64,000 nucleotides of DNA from Planctomycetaceae bacterium (GTDB taxonomy: Bacteria; Planctomycetota; Planctomycetia; Planctomycetales; Planctomycetaceae): assembly GCA_021732785.1 (NCBI GenBank), contig JAKFUG010000027.1, forward strand, positions 142,439-206,438, in the 5' to 3' direction. Each line of letters starts with the position of its first letter. Positions within the stretch are counted from its first letter, which is position 1. A program made the translations under genes and the position numbers. The notes under the pieces were generated by a model. That model was given only the letters and a program-made list of their open reading frames with translations. It had not been told where the DNA came from and searched no databases. Below, piece by piece: positions 18,102 through 26,751 of this stretch.

Positions 18102-19237
18102 ACTGGATCGCGTGGAAAATGTTGACCGGCGACCGGGCCAAATACTTCGGCACGGTCTTTGGCGTCGCATTCGGCGTGCTGCTCATTTCGCAGCAGACGT
18201 CGATCTTCGTCAGTTTGATGCGCCGCACGGCGCATGCGGTGATCGATGTTCGCGATGCGTCCGTGTGGGTCATGGATCCGCATCAGCAGAACGCCGACGA
18301 AATCAAACCACTTTCGGACAGCGATCTGAACCGCATCCGTGGCGTGGAAGGCGTGGCGTGGGCCGTGCGGTATTTCAAAAGTCTGGCCCGTGCGAAAATC
18401 GAGAATGGCAATTTCCGGCAGGTGGTGTTGCTGGGACTCGACGACGCCACGCTGGTGGGGGCACCGGTGAAAATGCGGGAAGGCTCGTTAGCCAATCTGC
18501 GACGGCCGGATGCGATCATCGTCGATAAAGCGGGTTACGAATATCTGTGGGGACAGGAACCGGTTCGCCTGGGCCGCACGCTGGAAATGAACGACCACCG
18601 GGCGGTACTGGTCGGCATCTGCGAAGCCACCGCTCCGTTCCAGACGTTTCCCGTGGTCTACACGCGCTATTCGCAGGCCGTGCAGTTTGTCGCCGGGGAA
18701 CGCAAGGTGATGTCGTTCGTGCTGACGAAGCCGCAAACCGGCATCAGCGACCAGACCCTCGCCGAGCGCATCCACGACAAAACCGGCTTGATGGCTCAGT
18801 CGCGGCGGGAGTTTATGTGGTTCATCATCGGCTATTACATGCGAAACACGGGGATCCCCATCAATTTCGGCATCACGATCGCACTGGGATTCATTGTGGG
18901 GACCGCAATCGCCGGGCAGACCTTCTATCTCTTCACGCTGGAGAACCTCAAACAATTCGGCGCGCTGAAGGCGATGGGGGTGAGCGACCTGAAAATCACC
19001 GGAATGGTGTTGTTGCAAGCGACGATCGTCGGTGTGATTGGTTACGGGCTCGGCATCGGCATGACGGCCCTGTTCTTTGAATCGACCGGCGGCATCACCG
19101 CCCTCGCGGGCTTTTACATGCCCTGGCAGGTCGCCATTGTCGCTGCCGTCGCCGTCGCCTTCATCATCGTTCTGGCCAGCTTCATCAGTCTGCGAAAAGT
19201 GTTGATGCTGGAACCGGCCGTCGTGTTTCGTGGGTAG
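18098..19237 (+). CDS. ABC transporter permease, MacB/DevC-like (FtsX domain)
   Basis: This 379-residue protein has one N-terminal membrane segment (FGTVFGVAFGVLLISQQTSIF), a periplasmic domain of about 220 residues, and three C-terminal membrane segments with the FtsX-like pattern (NLKQFGALKAMGVSDLKITGMVLLQATIVGVIGYGLG). The start at 18098 overlaps the TetR stop by ATGA and is favoured over far-upstream in-frame codons that lie inside the TetR gene. It works with the ATPase and HlyD protein downstream as a tripartite exporter; the substrate is unknown. Confidence 0.9.
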   Translation: MNWIAWKMLTGDRAKYFGTVFGVAFGVLLISQQTSIFVSLMRRTAHAVIDVRDASVWVMDPHQQNADEIKPLSDSDLNRIRGVEGVAWAVRYFKSLARAKIENGNFRQVVLLGLDDATLVGAPVKMREGSLANLRRPDAIIVDKAGYEYLWGQEPVRLGRTLEMNDHRAVLVGICEATAPFQTFPVVYTRYSQAVQFVAGERKVMSFVLTKPQTGISDQTLAERIHDKTGLMAQSRREFMWFIIGYYMRNTGIPINFGITIALGFIVGTAIAGQTFYLFTLENLKQFGALKAMGVSDLKITGMVLLQATIVGVIGYGLGIGMTALFFESTGGITALAGFYMPWQVAIVAAVAVAFIIVLASFISLRKVLMLEPAVVFRG

Positions 19238-19245
19238 CGTTTTTT

Positions 19246-19294
19246 GGCAGTGGGCAGTGGGCAGTGGGCAGTGGGCAGTGGGCAGTGGGCAGTG
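19246..19294. repeat. Seven perfect tandem copies of GGCAGTG
   Basis: A 7-bp unit is repeated exactly seven times (49 bp) between the permease stop and the ATPase start codon. The rest of the operon joins are ATGA overlaps, so this insert is the only loose junction. Copy-number changes would alter the spacing in the transcript but no reading frame. Confidence 0.97.
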
Positions 19295-19315
19295 GAAGAT
19301 TCAATAAGGTCGATC

Positions 19316-20089
19316 ATGGTGAGTCAAGTGCTTTTACCAACTGACAACGAACCACGGACGACGGACGACGTCGCGATTTCCTGCACCGGCGTCATCAAGG
19401 ACTTCGGTGAGGGCGACGCGAAGGTCCGTGCGCTCTACGGAATTGATGTCGATATCCACGCCAGCGAATTGACATTGCTCATCGGTCCCAGCGGCTGCGG
19501 TAAGACGACGTTAATCTCGATCATTGCGGGATTGCTGAATCCGACGGAAGGCGAGATCAATTTGTTTGGTACGCCACAATCGGAACTCCGCGGACGGAAG
19601 CTCGTCCAGTTTCGAGCCGAAAACGTCGGGTTTGTGTTCCAGCAATACAATTTGCTACCCGCACTCACGGCGACGGAAAACGTGGCGGTTCCATTACTGA
19701 TTCAAGGCTGGAAACGACCGGCGGCTTTGAAGGTCGCGCGGGAAACGCTCGTTGCCGTCGATCTCGAACAGCGAGCGGACCAGTTTCCCTCGCAACTCTC
19801 CGGCGGGCAGCAGCAGCGTGTGGCCATCGCCCGGGCGCTGGTGCATCAACCCCGCCTGCTGGTGTGCGATGAACCGACCGCCGCGCTCGATGGCAAATCG
19901 GGACGGACGGTGATGGAATTGATCAAGAAAGTCGCCGTGCAACCGGGCCGCGCGGTGATTGTCGTCACGCACGATCAGCGCGTGTTCGACTATGGCGACC
20001 GGATCATCGAGATGGCGGACGGGCGCGTGGTGCGGGTCGCCAGCGATGCGGCGGAGATCGCTCATTTTGCCGAAAAGGTGAGCGCATGA
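19316..20089 (+). CDS. ABC transporter ATP-binding protein, MacB/DevA-like
   Basis: This 257-residue ATPase has Walker A GPSGCGKTT, Q-loop FVFQQYNLLPALTATENV, signature LSGGQQQRVAIARAL, Walker B LLVCDEPTAALD and H-loop VVTHDQR, all intact. FGEGDAKVRALYGIDVDI at the start of the domain resembles DevA/MacB-type subunits. The ATG at 19316 has AAGGT upstream; an upstream frame through the heptamer repeat is open by chance. The stop overlaps the HlyD start (ATGA). It energises the neighbouring permease. Confidence 0.94.
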   Translation: MVSQVLLPTDNEPRTTDDVAISCTGVIKDFGEGDAKVRALYGIDVDIHASELTLLIGPSGCGKTTLISIIAGLLNPTEGEINLFGTPQSELRGRKLVQFRAENVGFVFQQYNLLPALTATENVAVPLLIQGWKRPAALKVARETLVAVDLEQRADQFPSQLSGGQQQRVAIARALVHQPRLLVCDEPTAALDGKSGRTVMELIKKVAVQPGRAVIVVTHDQRVFDYGDRIIEMADGRVVRVASDAAEIAHFAEKVSA

Positions 20090-21138
20090 ACCGAAATCTG
20101 ATTCTGCCGGCGATGGCCGTGATGGCGTTTTCCTTCATGTCGTGGCATCTGGTGAAATCGAGTCGGCCTATCCCCGATGTGGACCCGCCCATTTCACCCA
20201 GCCGGAATCCGTACACGGAAACGATCGCCGGCGCCGGATTGGTCGAACCGCGCTCCGAGAACATTCACGTGGCGGCAATCGTGCCCGGCATCGTCACCAC
20301 CGTGCATGTGCATGTCGGGCAGGTGGTCGAGAAAGGGGACGTGTTGTTCCAGCTCGATGATCGGCAACGGCGGTCGGAACGGGTGGTGCAGCAAGCCGCC
20401 GTCGCGGAAGCTGAGGCATCGTTGCATCGCATGCGCAATGCCCCTCGTGCGGAAGACATTCCCCCCAGTGAAGCCCGGGTGACGAAGGCGCGGGCGGAGC
20501 TCAAGGCCATCCAGGATCAGATGGACCGGACCGAGCAATTGGTCGCGAGAAAGATCCGTAACGAAGAGGATTTGGTGCAGAATCAGCAAGCCTTTCTCGG
20601 AGCCAAAGCAGCGCTGTTGCAAGCCGAGACGGAGGATGCCCGTTTGAAAGCCGGTTCCTGGAAAGAAGACATCCAGGTTAGCGAAGCTCAACTGGAACGG
20701 GCGCGGGCTTTGTTGCAACAGGCGGAGATTGAAATCGAGCGATTGCAGGTGACCGCTCCCATTCGCGGCACGGTGTTGAAGGTGGATGTCCGGCCGGGCG
20801 AATACGTCGGCACGCCCCCCGGGCAAACGTTGCTGGTGATTGGCGACATCGAACGGATGCACGTCCGCGTCGATATCGACGAACAGGACTTGCCCCGGTT
20901 CCGCCCCGGCTTGACCGGTACCGGTTATGTGCGCGGCGACGCCAACACGCCCATCGAGTTGCAGTTCGTGCGAGTCGAGCCGTTTGCCGAACCAAAGAAA
21001 TCGCTGACGAATGCCGGGAACGAGCGCGTCGACACGCGCGTGTTGCAGGTGATTTATGCGCTGGTGTCCCCCCCGTCGACGTTGTATGTCGGGCAGCAGA
21101 TCGATGTCTTTCTGAATGCGGCGGCGCTGGGGAAGTAA
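20086..21138 (+). CDS. HlyD-type periplasmic adaptor of the ABC exporter
   Basis: This 350-residue membrane-fusion protein has an N-terminal anchor (LILPAMAVMAFSFMSWHLV), the first lipoyl half (AAIVPGIVTTVHVHVGQVVEKGDVLFQLDDRQ), a long helical hairpin (about residues 100-215), the second half (LQVTAPIRGTVLKVDVRPGEYV) and a beta-barrel end. The ATGA overlap with the ATPase gene fixes the start. With the TetR gene, permease and ATPase it forms a complete regulator/ABC/HlyD operon, probably a drug or lipid exporter working with an unlinked TolC. Confidence 0.92.
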   Translation: MNRNLILPAMAVMAFSFMSWHLVKSSRPIPDVDPPISPSRNPYTETIAGAGLVEPRSENIHVAAIVPGIVTTVHVHVGQVVEKGDVLFQLDDRQRRSERVVQQAAVAEAEASLHRMRNAPRAEDIPPSEARVTKARAELKAIQDQMDRTEQLVARKIRNEEDLVQNQQAFLGAKAALLQAETEDARLKAGSWKEDIQVSEAQLERARALLQQAEIEIERLQVTAPIRGTVLKVDVRPGEYVGTPPGQTLLVIGDIERMHVRVDIDEQDLPRFRPGLTGTGYVRGDANTPIELQFVRVEPFAEPKKSLTNAGNERVDTRVLQVIYALVSPPSTLYVGQQIDVFLNAAALGK

Positions 21139-21149
21139 ACGGAAAGAGA

Positions 21150-21171
21150 CCCAGGGATCGGAATCCCTGGG
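21150..21171. repeat. CCCAGGGAT hairpin, first copy
   Basis: CCCAGGGAT-CGGA-ATCCCTGGG lies 12 bp after the HlyD stop. The same hairpin with its flanks (AGACCC... and ...GGGCTTC) recurs at 43552-43573 just after another stop codon. There is no T-run, so termination is possible but unproven. Confidence 0.8.
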
Positions 21172-21253
21172 CTTCTACCGCGGGATTGCATCTCGCGATG
21201 ATTTCTGGTTTGGTGCTTTCAGACGAAGTGACGAACGTCCCGGGAGTCCCATC

Positions 21254-22939
21254 ATGAGCGCGCGGCCGCTGCTGGTTGCTGTCTGTTTACTGGTCCATCC
21301 TGCCATTGGTGACACGGCGGAGAAGCCGAACGTGCTGCTCATTTGCGTGGATGATTTGAAGCCCGCGCTCGGTTGTTACGGTGATGTGCGCGCCCGGTCG
21401 CCAAACATCGACCGGTTGGCAGCCCGATCGACGATGTTCGAGCGGGCATACTGCAATCAGGCGGTCTGTTCACCGTCGAGAAATGCGCTGCTGGTGGGTC
21501 TGCGACCACAAATGCTGGGAATTTATGATCTCGGCACAAACTTTCGCCAATCGCGCCCCGATGCCGTCAGCCTGCCGCAGCACTTCAAGAACAACGGCTG
21601 GCGGACCGAAGCGATGGGGAAGATTTTCCACGTGGGTCACGGCAACACCGAAGACACGGCGTCGTGGAGTGTGCCTCACTGGAAAGCGAATGTGATTGCG
21701 TATGCACTGCCGGAAAGCAAAGCGCAATCGGGGCTGACGCGCGAAGAAGCGTTGTTCGCGAATCAACCCGCAAAAGATTTACCGAAAGGGGCGGCGTACG
21801 AAGCGGCTGATGTCCCCGATAACACCTACCCCGATGGTGCTCTGGCCGACGAAGCGATCCAGCGGCTGAAAGCGGCGAAAGACCGCGGCGGCCCATTCTT
21901 CATCGCCACGGGATTCGTCAAACCGCACCTGCCGTTCGTCGCCCCGAAGAAGTATTGGGACCTCTATTCCCGCACCGACTTTCCGTTGGCAGCGATCCCA
22001 TCGCCTCCCACCGGCGCACCGTCGTATGCCCCGCAGTTTGGCGGCGAACTCCGACAGTACAAAGATATTCCCGAGAACGGCGCGATTCCGGAAGACCTGC
22101 AGCGCACGCTCATCCACGGGTATTACGCCGCGATGAGTTACATGGATGCGCAGGTTGGCCGCGTGCTCGACGAACTCGATTCCCTCGGTCTCCGACAGAA
22201 TACCATCGTGATCCTGTGGGGCGATCACGGCTGGCATCTCGGCGATCATGGCATGTGGTGCAAGCACACGAATTACGAACAAGCCGCGCGCATACCGTTG
22301 CTCGTGTCTCTTCCCGGACAAACTGCCGGCGCGAAGACCACCGCGTTTGCGGAAAGTGTCGATGTTTATCCGACGTTGTGCGAACTTGCTGGCGTCACCG
22401 TGCCGAGCGGACTCGATGGCCGCAGTTTTGCATCGACACTGCGCGATCCGCAGGCGAAGACGAAAGATCACGTGATTCACGTTTATCCGCGCAACGCGCC
22501 GGGTGTCGGTCCGGTCATCGGCCGCGCGATTCGCACCGAACGGTATCGGCTCGTGGAATGGAAGAAGATTGGAGCTGGTGCAGAGACCGCCGACATTGAG
22601 TTGTACGATTACGAAGCCGATCCGCTGGAAACCGAAAACCTCGCGGTGAAACATCCGGAGATTGTGGCATCATTGCGAACGCTGTTGGCGCAACATCCCG
22701 AAGCCAAACCGCAGATCAACACGACGGCACCGGCCCCCACCGAGTCCAAACCCAGGACCGACCGCAATGCACTTTTCGAGAAGAAGGACAAAAACAAGGA
22801 CGGCAAATTGACGCGCGAGGAATTCCTTGCCGATCAACCCGACCCCGACGAAGCCCCCAAGCGATTTCCGAAGTTCGACACCAACAACGACGGCGTCCTC
22901 TCCCGTGAGGAATTCGTGGGACAGGGAAAAACGCCGTAG
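21254..22939 (+). CDS. Secreted sulfatase with C-terminal EF-hand pair
   Basis: Hydrolyses sulfate esters, probably on sulfated polysaccharides outside the cytoplasm. This 561-residue protein has a signal peptide (MSARPLLVAVCLLVHPAIGDTA), metal ligands CVDDL, and the formylglycine motif C72-SPSR (the Cys type that needs a formylglycine-generating enzyme). The body resembles iduronate-2-sulfatase-like planctomycete enzymes (MGKIFHVGHGN, WGDHGWHLGDHGMWCKHTNYE). After the sulfatase fold come two EF-hand loops, DKNKDGKLTREE and DTNNDGVLSREE, so calcium binding is likely. I chose the ATG at 21254 because it begins the signal peptide. It is monocistronic as far as I can see. Confidence 0.93.
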   Translation: MSARPLLVAVCLLVHPAIGDTAEKPNVLLICVDDLKPALGCYGDVRARSPNIDRLAARSTMFERAYCNQAVCSPSRNALLVGLRPQMLGIYDLGTNFRQSRPDAVSLPQHFKNNGWRTEAMGKIFHVGHGNTEDTASWSVPHWKANVIAYALPESKAQSGLTREEALFANQPAKDLPKGAAYEAADVPDNTYPDGALADEAIQRLKAAKDRGGPFFIATGFVKPHLPFVAPKKYWDLYSRTDFPLAAIPSPPTGAPSYAPQFGGELRQYKDIPENGAIPEDLQRTLIHGYYAAMSYMDAQVGRVLDELDSLGLRQNTIVILWGDHGWHLGDHGMWCKHTNYEQAARIPLLVSLPGQTAGAKTTAFAESVDVYPTLCELAGVTVPSGLDGRSFASTLRDPQAKTKDHVIHVYPRNAPGVGPVIGRAIRTERYRLVEWKKIGAGAETADIELYDYEADPLETENLAVKHPEIVASLRTLLAQHPEAKPQINTTAPAPTESKPRTDRNALFEKKDKNKDGKLTREEFLADQPDPDEAPKRFPKFDTNNDGVLSREEFVGQGKTP

Positions 22940-22966
22940 TGCTCCGTCACGTCCAGGAATTCGGGT

Positions 22967-23046
22967 CGTGTGCCACTGGCTCCGCCAGTGTCTTTCTTCG
23001 ATGGAAGGCACGCAGTTCAATGCACTGGCAGAGCCAGTGGCACACG
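22967..23046. repeat. Inverted repeat, GTGTGCCACTGGC family, copy 1
   Basis: 24-bp arms (22967-22990 and 23023-23046; one mismatch) contain GTGTGCCACTGGCTC. The second copy of the family is at 49892-49980. It lies between two convergent genes and could act as a bidirectional terminator-like hairpin. Confidence 0.88.
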
Positions 23047-23076
23047 GAAATCAGGCCGCGACAATCCACCAGAACA

Positions 23077-24867
23077 TCACAACGGCGGTGGGGATTCGGT
23101 CGGGTGAATGAGGTAGACGGCAAGACGGCGTCCGCGGTATGCCATCGGTTGCACCACGGGGTCGACTTGCCAGCCGCTGCCAACGTCGGCAAGAAAACGG
23201 AGGCCGCTGCGGCTCCAATCGAAAAGAATGATGCGCGATTGCGGATTCTGGGCCTCGGCCACGAGGGTCGCCGTAATCTTGGGGTCCCAGCCGGTTGCTT
23301 GCGAGAACGTCGCCCTGGGCCAGAGCGAACGGACCAGATAGATCCACGGCACGAGATCACGTCGGCCGTTTGCGACGATCGAAGTCCGCGTGATCGCCTC
23401 GTTCTGCGACATCTGCCGACGAATTGTTTTCCATTGCAGATGGTCGAACTCGTGCTGCTTTAAGGGAACGATGGCATACGCCGCATTCCCCAGCAGGGTG
23501 ACGATCGCCGCGATTAACACCCACGCGCGCAGCTCGCCTTCCGACCACGTTGCCCGGGTGCGTCGCAAACCGACGGCCAGGGGGGCACTCGCCAGCAACA
23601 CGATAAAAACCCCGCCACCCGCGACCAATCCCAGACTGGGATGGTGCGTCCCGCGCCAAGCCACCGCGGCGACCGTCGCGGCAATAGCGGCCGCCAACCC
23701 CAGGCGCGACGTCTCCCGTCGCAACGCCCGATCGAGTCCGTGTGCGGCGAGCAATGTCGCCGGCAAACAGAGAAACACATCCCATTCCCGAAGCGCTTCG
23801 GGGGTTCCCTCGAGCGCGCGCCACAGAACCCTTCCACATAAGCCGACCGCATTCCAGAGGATCAGCCAGCGACACCATCGCCGATAACGCCCTTCACTGC
23901 CATACAAGCCGATGCGGACCGTGGACCAGCCCCCGACGCACCACCAACCGAGCAGCATACTCGGTTCACCCAGCCAGGACGCCCACCGATCGCGATGAAG
24001 AACACCGCTGTCGGAGGGCGACAATTCGGACGTCAGCCCCATCCAGGCATCGAGGAATGTAAAAGAACGGGATTGAAACATCATGGCGGGCCACCACAGC
24101 GCCAACGCTGCGCCGGTGATGCCGAGAATCATGATGCCCAGATAAGAGGACTTTTCTCCCACGGAAGGGGTCATTCCCAGCGGCGTGGTCCGCGAAGCCA
24201 TGCTGAGGAGAACCAGCACGGTGAAAAAGGCGAGCGCCATCCAACCGCCGGACAAGATCGACAATCCCCAGGCAATCCCGCCGGTGAGCAACCGAAACGA
24301 GATCGCCCCCTGATCCTGTTCGAGATGCCCCCAGTAACCCCATGCGGCGGCAACGAGCAGAAATAGCGTGAGCGCTGTCGGGGCACCGGTTGCTGACAGC
24401 GGTGCCATCTGCGGATGCAGCGCAAAGAGCATGGTGAGAATCAGCGCTGTCCGCTCTCCGACGGCTTCGCGACACAACTGCCACAGCAGCGCGGTCGCTC
24501 CCATCATGCTGAGACACGAAATCAACACCGGAGCCAGCGAACTGCCCGCCGGCAAGAGCGGCAAGACGGCGGCCGTCAACCACGAAATGAGCGGCGGGGC
24601 CGAGCGAAGTTCACACTCCGGCCATTGCGAACCGGGTTCCAGCCAATCCTCAATTTCCAGTGCGTTTTGAACGGCCAGGGCCCGCAAGGCCCACGGTGCC
24701 GATTCCACGTCGAGGGTCGACCACGCCGCAAACCAGATCGGTGGCAAAACGCAAAGCAGCAGGACCAACGGCCGGTAAGCCGTGGCACGGCGCAGGACCA
24801 GGGCGGAATCGCGGGGGACTTCGGCCGCCAGGCGCATCAAGCGCGCGTCGTCGACTACCAACGTCAT
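23077..24867 (-). CDS. Large polytopic membrane protein, possibly a PMT-like glycosyltransferase
   Basis: This protein is about 596 residues with roughly a dozen hydrophobic segments (RPLVLLLCVLPPIWFAAWS at the start, then many Leu/Ala-rich helices). A polar loop after the first helix (TLDVESAPWALRALAVQNALE, split around DVES) and a large C-terminal domain resemble planctomycete proteins annotated as glycosyltransferase family 39-like. I see no decisive catalytic motif, so the activity is tentative. The ATG at 24867 has GAGG upstream; an alternative codon at 24942 would add 25 polar residues. It reads away from the pilin-like array. Confidence 0.65.
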   Translation of the reverse strand: MTLVVDDARLMRLAAEVPRDSALVLRRATAYRPLVLLLCVLPPIWFAAWSTLDVESAPWALRALAVQNALEIEDWLEPGSQWPECELRSAPPLISWLTAAVLPLLPAGSSLAPVLISCLSMMGATALLWQLCREAVGERTALILTMLFALHPQMAPLSATGAPTALTLFLLVAAAWGYWGHLEQDQGAISFRLLTGGIAWGLSILSGGWMALAFFTVLVLLSMASRTTPLGMTPSVGEKSSYLGIMILGITGAALALWWPAMMFQSRSFTFLDAWMGLTSELSPSDSGVLHRDRWASWLGEPSMLLGWWCVGGWSTVRIGLYGSEGRYRRWCRWLILWNAVGLCGRVLWRALEGTPEALREWDVFLCLPATLLAAHGLDRALRRETSRLGLAAAIAATVAAVAWRGTHHPSLGLVAGGGVFIVLLASAPLAVGLRRTRATWSEGELRAWVLIAAIVTLLGNAAYAIVPLKQHEFDHLQWKTIRRQMSQNEAITRTSIVANGRRDLVPWIYLVRSLWPRATFSQATGWDPKITATLVAEAQNPQSRIILFDWSRSGLRFLADVGSGWQVDPVVQPMAYRGRRLAVYLIHPTESPPPL

Positions 24868-25185
24868 GCGGCGCCTCGGTGAGTGATTCGCATAAGTCCC
24901 TTCATCGCCGCCGAGCATACCGCATCGACGCCTGTCTCCCAACCTTGCGATCTGTTCCGCGTCGGTTTCAACCGACCGCGGCGGCTCTTAAGAAAACCCA
25001 TCTTCACCCGCGGCCTGCGAGTTTGCGGTCTGCGGCAGGACCGATACATTCAATATTCTTGACACAATCGATGCAATCGTTGTCATCGCGCCAATCATTT
25101 TTATCGCTACAAATGGCGCAACCCCACCTCAAGCCGAAACTCATTTCCCCCCATCTCACGACCTAGTCACAACTTACAGCGATGG

Positions 25186-25263
25186 TCCGGTTGTAACGAT
25201 TGTGCGGATTGCAGAGATGGCACCAGACTTGCCTGCTGTAGGGATTGTCCGGATGTAACGATT
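25186..25263 (+). repeat. Direct repeat TCCGG(T/A)TGTAACGATT flanking the sigma-54 promoter
   Basis: The two copies at 25186-25201 and 25248-25263 differ at one base and are 62 bp apart, one on each side of the -24/-12 element. The core CCGGATGTAAC occurs again at 27366-27376 within GTTACA-CCGGA-TGTAAC, a short inverted repeat. They may be binding sites for a regulator of the array. Confidence 0.65.
25218..25233 (+). promoter_or_regulatory. Sigma-54 (-24/-12) promoter for the pilin-like array
   Basis: TGGCAC-CAGAC-TTGC matches the consensus TGGCAC-N5-TTGC at every fixed base with exact spacing. It is oriented towards the first pilin-like gene, 340 bp downstream. Transcription would start near 25245. 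Sigma-54 promoters need an enhancer-binding activator, and the flanking direct repeat is a possible site. Confidence 0.7.
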
Positions 25264-25572
25264 ACCGCGATGGAATCGATTGCAGGGACCCCGGTGTTCT
25301 TCGGAACCCGAGCTATTTCCCGCAGTGCGCATTACCGCACCGCGGGATGAACGCCGTGTACGAGCGCGTGGGACGACCTGAGAGACCGTCTTCTCGCTGA
25401 GGTGCGAACAACAACGCCGGTGTGTGGACACCGGCGGTGTTGTGCCAGGGAGCGCTGCGGCTCGGAGGGCTCAACCCCTTCGAGCCGTTCGCTCGCTCCC
25501 GCCATTCCTTTGCCCTATTCCCTGGCAGCTGTCTGCCCCACAGACGGCACTTCGATGAAAGAGAGTTTTGCG

Positions 25573-26112
25573 ATGAGTCTCGTTCGAATCTGGTGGCGCG
25601 ATGAAAGCGGATTGGTCCTTTCCGCGGAGTTGGTGATCATTCTGACGATTGTCGTCATTGGATTAATCACCGGTCTGGCTTGTCTTCAGCAGGCCGTTGT
25701 TGCCGAACTGCAAGACGTGGGTGCGGCCTTTCGGGGGCTGAACCAGTCATATGGATTCACCGGTTTTCGTGGCTGCCAGAAAATCTGGGGCCGGACAAGC
25801 TGGACGGCCGGGTCCGCATTTTATGATCGGTACGATGGGTGCCTCAATGGCAACTGCACAATCGGCTTGGGGCAGGACATCATCGGTGGTCCGGTGATCG
25901 GAACGTCGCCCACGCCGATCGTGACGACACCCAGTCCTTGTGGGACCGATGGCGTCCCCTGCCCGACCATTCCCGTCACGCCTCCTCAACCATCCCCTGT
26001 CATCACCGATCCCGGCTGCCAGGCTTGCCAACCGTTGCGTGGTCCCACCGTACCCGTGCCAGCACCGGAGATCCCGCAAGGCCCGGTTCCTCAGTCATTA
26101 CCTCAGTTGTGA
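25573..26112 (+). CDS. Pilin-like array member 1, with long Pro/Thr-rich tail
   Basis: This 179-residue protein begins MSLVRIWWRDESGLVLSAEL, followed by the hydrophobic VIILTIVVIGLITGLACLQQ and GLNQSYGFTGF, the same layout as five paralogs downstream. The short basic leader, DESG and a Glu a few residues later resemble class III (Flp/TadE) prepilin signals, though the Glu is at +6 from Gly and not the usual +5. It departs from the others by a tail of about 80 residues rich in Pro, Thr and Val with paired Cys (CGTDGVPC, CQAC). I chose the ATG at 25573 by matching leader length to the paralogs; AGAGAG precedes it. An ATG at 25555 is possible. Function unknown; extracytoplasmic location inferred. 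Confidence 0.75.
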   Translation: MSLVRIWWRDESGLVLSAELVIILTIVVIGLITGLACLQQAVVAELQDVGAAFRGLNQSYGFTGFRGCQKIWGRTSWTAGSAFYDRYDGCLNGNCTIGLGQDIIGGPVIGTSPTPIVTTPSPCGTDGVPCPTIPVTPPQPSPVITDPGCQACQPLRGPTVPVPAPEIPQGPVPQSLPQL

Positions 26113-26751
26113 TCGCAAACACATCACATTCTGCCTGATGATCGAGCAGCGCGGGCCTTACAGGATTGAAATCCAACCAGGAAATCACCTGACAAGTTGA
26201 TTCATCCCTGAAACACAATCCACACTCGAACTCACAGTCAACGAGCCCTTGTTCATTCATTTGAACAAGGGCTCGTTGCGTTGGGAACGATCCGCAAATC
26301 CGGCATAACTGGAACAGTGAAGCGCAAGTGATTGCGTCAGAACAAGATACCGCCAAGTCCCTGAAAAACGGCACCGTGTCGATTGGCGCAGCTCTGCGAC
26401 CGGCACCGGATGTGCGGAATGTTCCGGCGTGATGCTGTCCGGAACGTAAGTCCGGTCTGGCATCACAACCCCTTGGACTGCTGCTGCCCGTTGGCAGTGG
26501 TCTGAGTTCCTCGGGAGCGACCGTGGCCGCGGTCGCTCTTTTCTGCGAAGCCTTACGGACGGCCATCCGTGAGATCGCAACCGAACGTCCGGCTCGGCCA
26601 ACAACCAAGGCAGATTCGTCTGCACTCATTGATTGTCGCGGGGGCCTCCACAGCCTGCGCTGCGTCAACCGAGTTCGTTTTGCCGGACACTGCTCTTCAA
26701 CGGTTCGTGCCTCAGCTAGTCTCTCAGTCTACAACAAAGGTTGAACGTTCC
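26113..26751. other. Intergenic region between array members 1 and 2
   Basis: Holds the hairpin at 26239-26278 and a weak -24/-12-like string (CGGCAC-CGGAT-GTGC, 26401-26415). No gene seen. Confidence 0.5.
26239..26278. terminator. 16-bp perfect hairpin after array member 1
   Basis: Arms CAACGAGCCCTTGTTC and its complement (26239-26254, 26263-26278) enclose an 8-nt loop. There is no clear T-run afterwards, so it may protect mRNA ends instead of terminating. Confidence 0.65.

Larger units (their letters stand above)
24868..25572. other. 700-bp regulatory region between the membrane protein and the pilin-like array
   Basis: No credible gene. It holds a -24/-12 promoter at 25218-25233 and two near-identical 16-mers at 25186-25201 and 25248-25263. 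The leader from the promoter to the first pilin-like gene would be about 330 nt. Confidence 0.6.

Noticed and set aside
19246..19294. Tandem repeat considered as a CRISPR-like or iteron array
   Set aside because: The unit is 7 bp without spacers, no cas or replication gene is near, and it lies inside an operon.
26401..26415. A second -24/-12-like string upstream of array member 2
   Set aside because: CGGCAC-CGGAT-GTGC departs from consensus in both boxes; only the GG and GC are kept. Another string at 27628-27642 (TGGCAC-GCACT-TCGC) also fails in the -12 box and lies 400 bp from the next gene.
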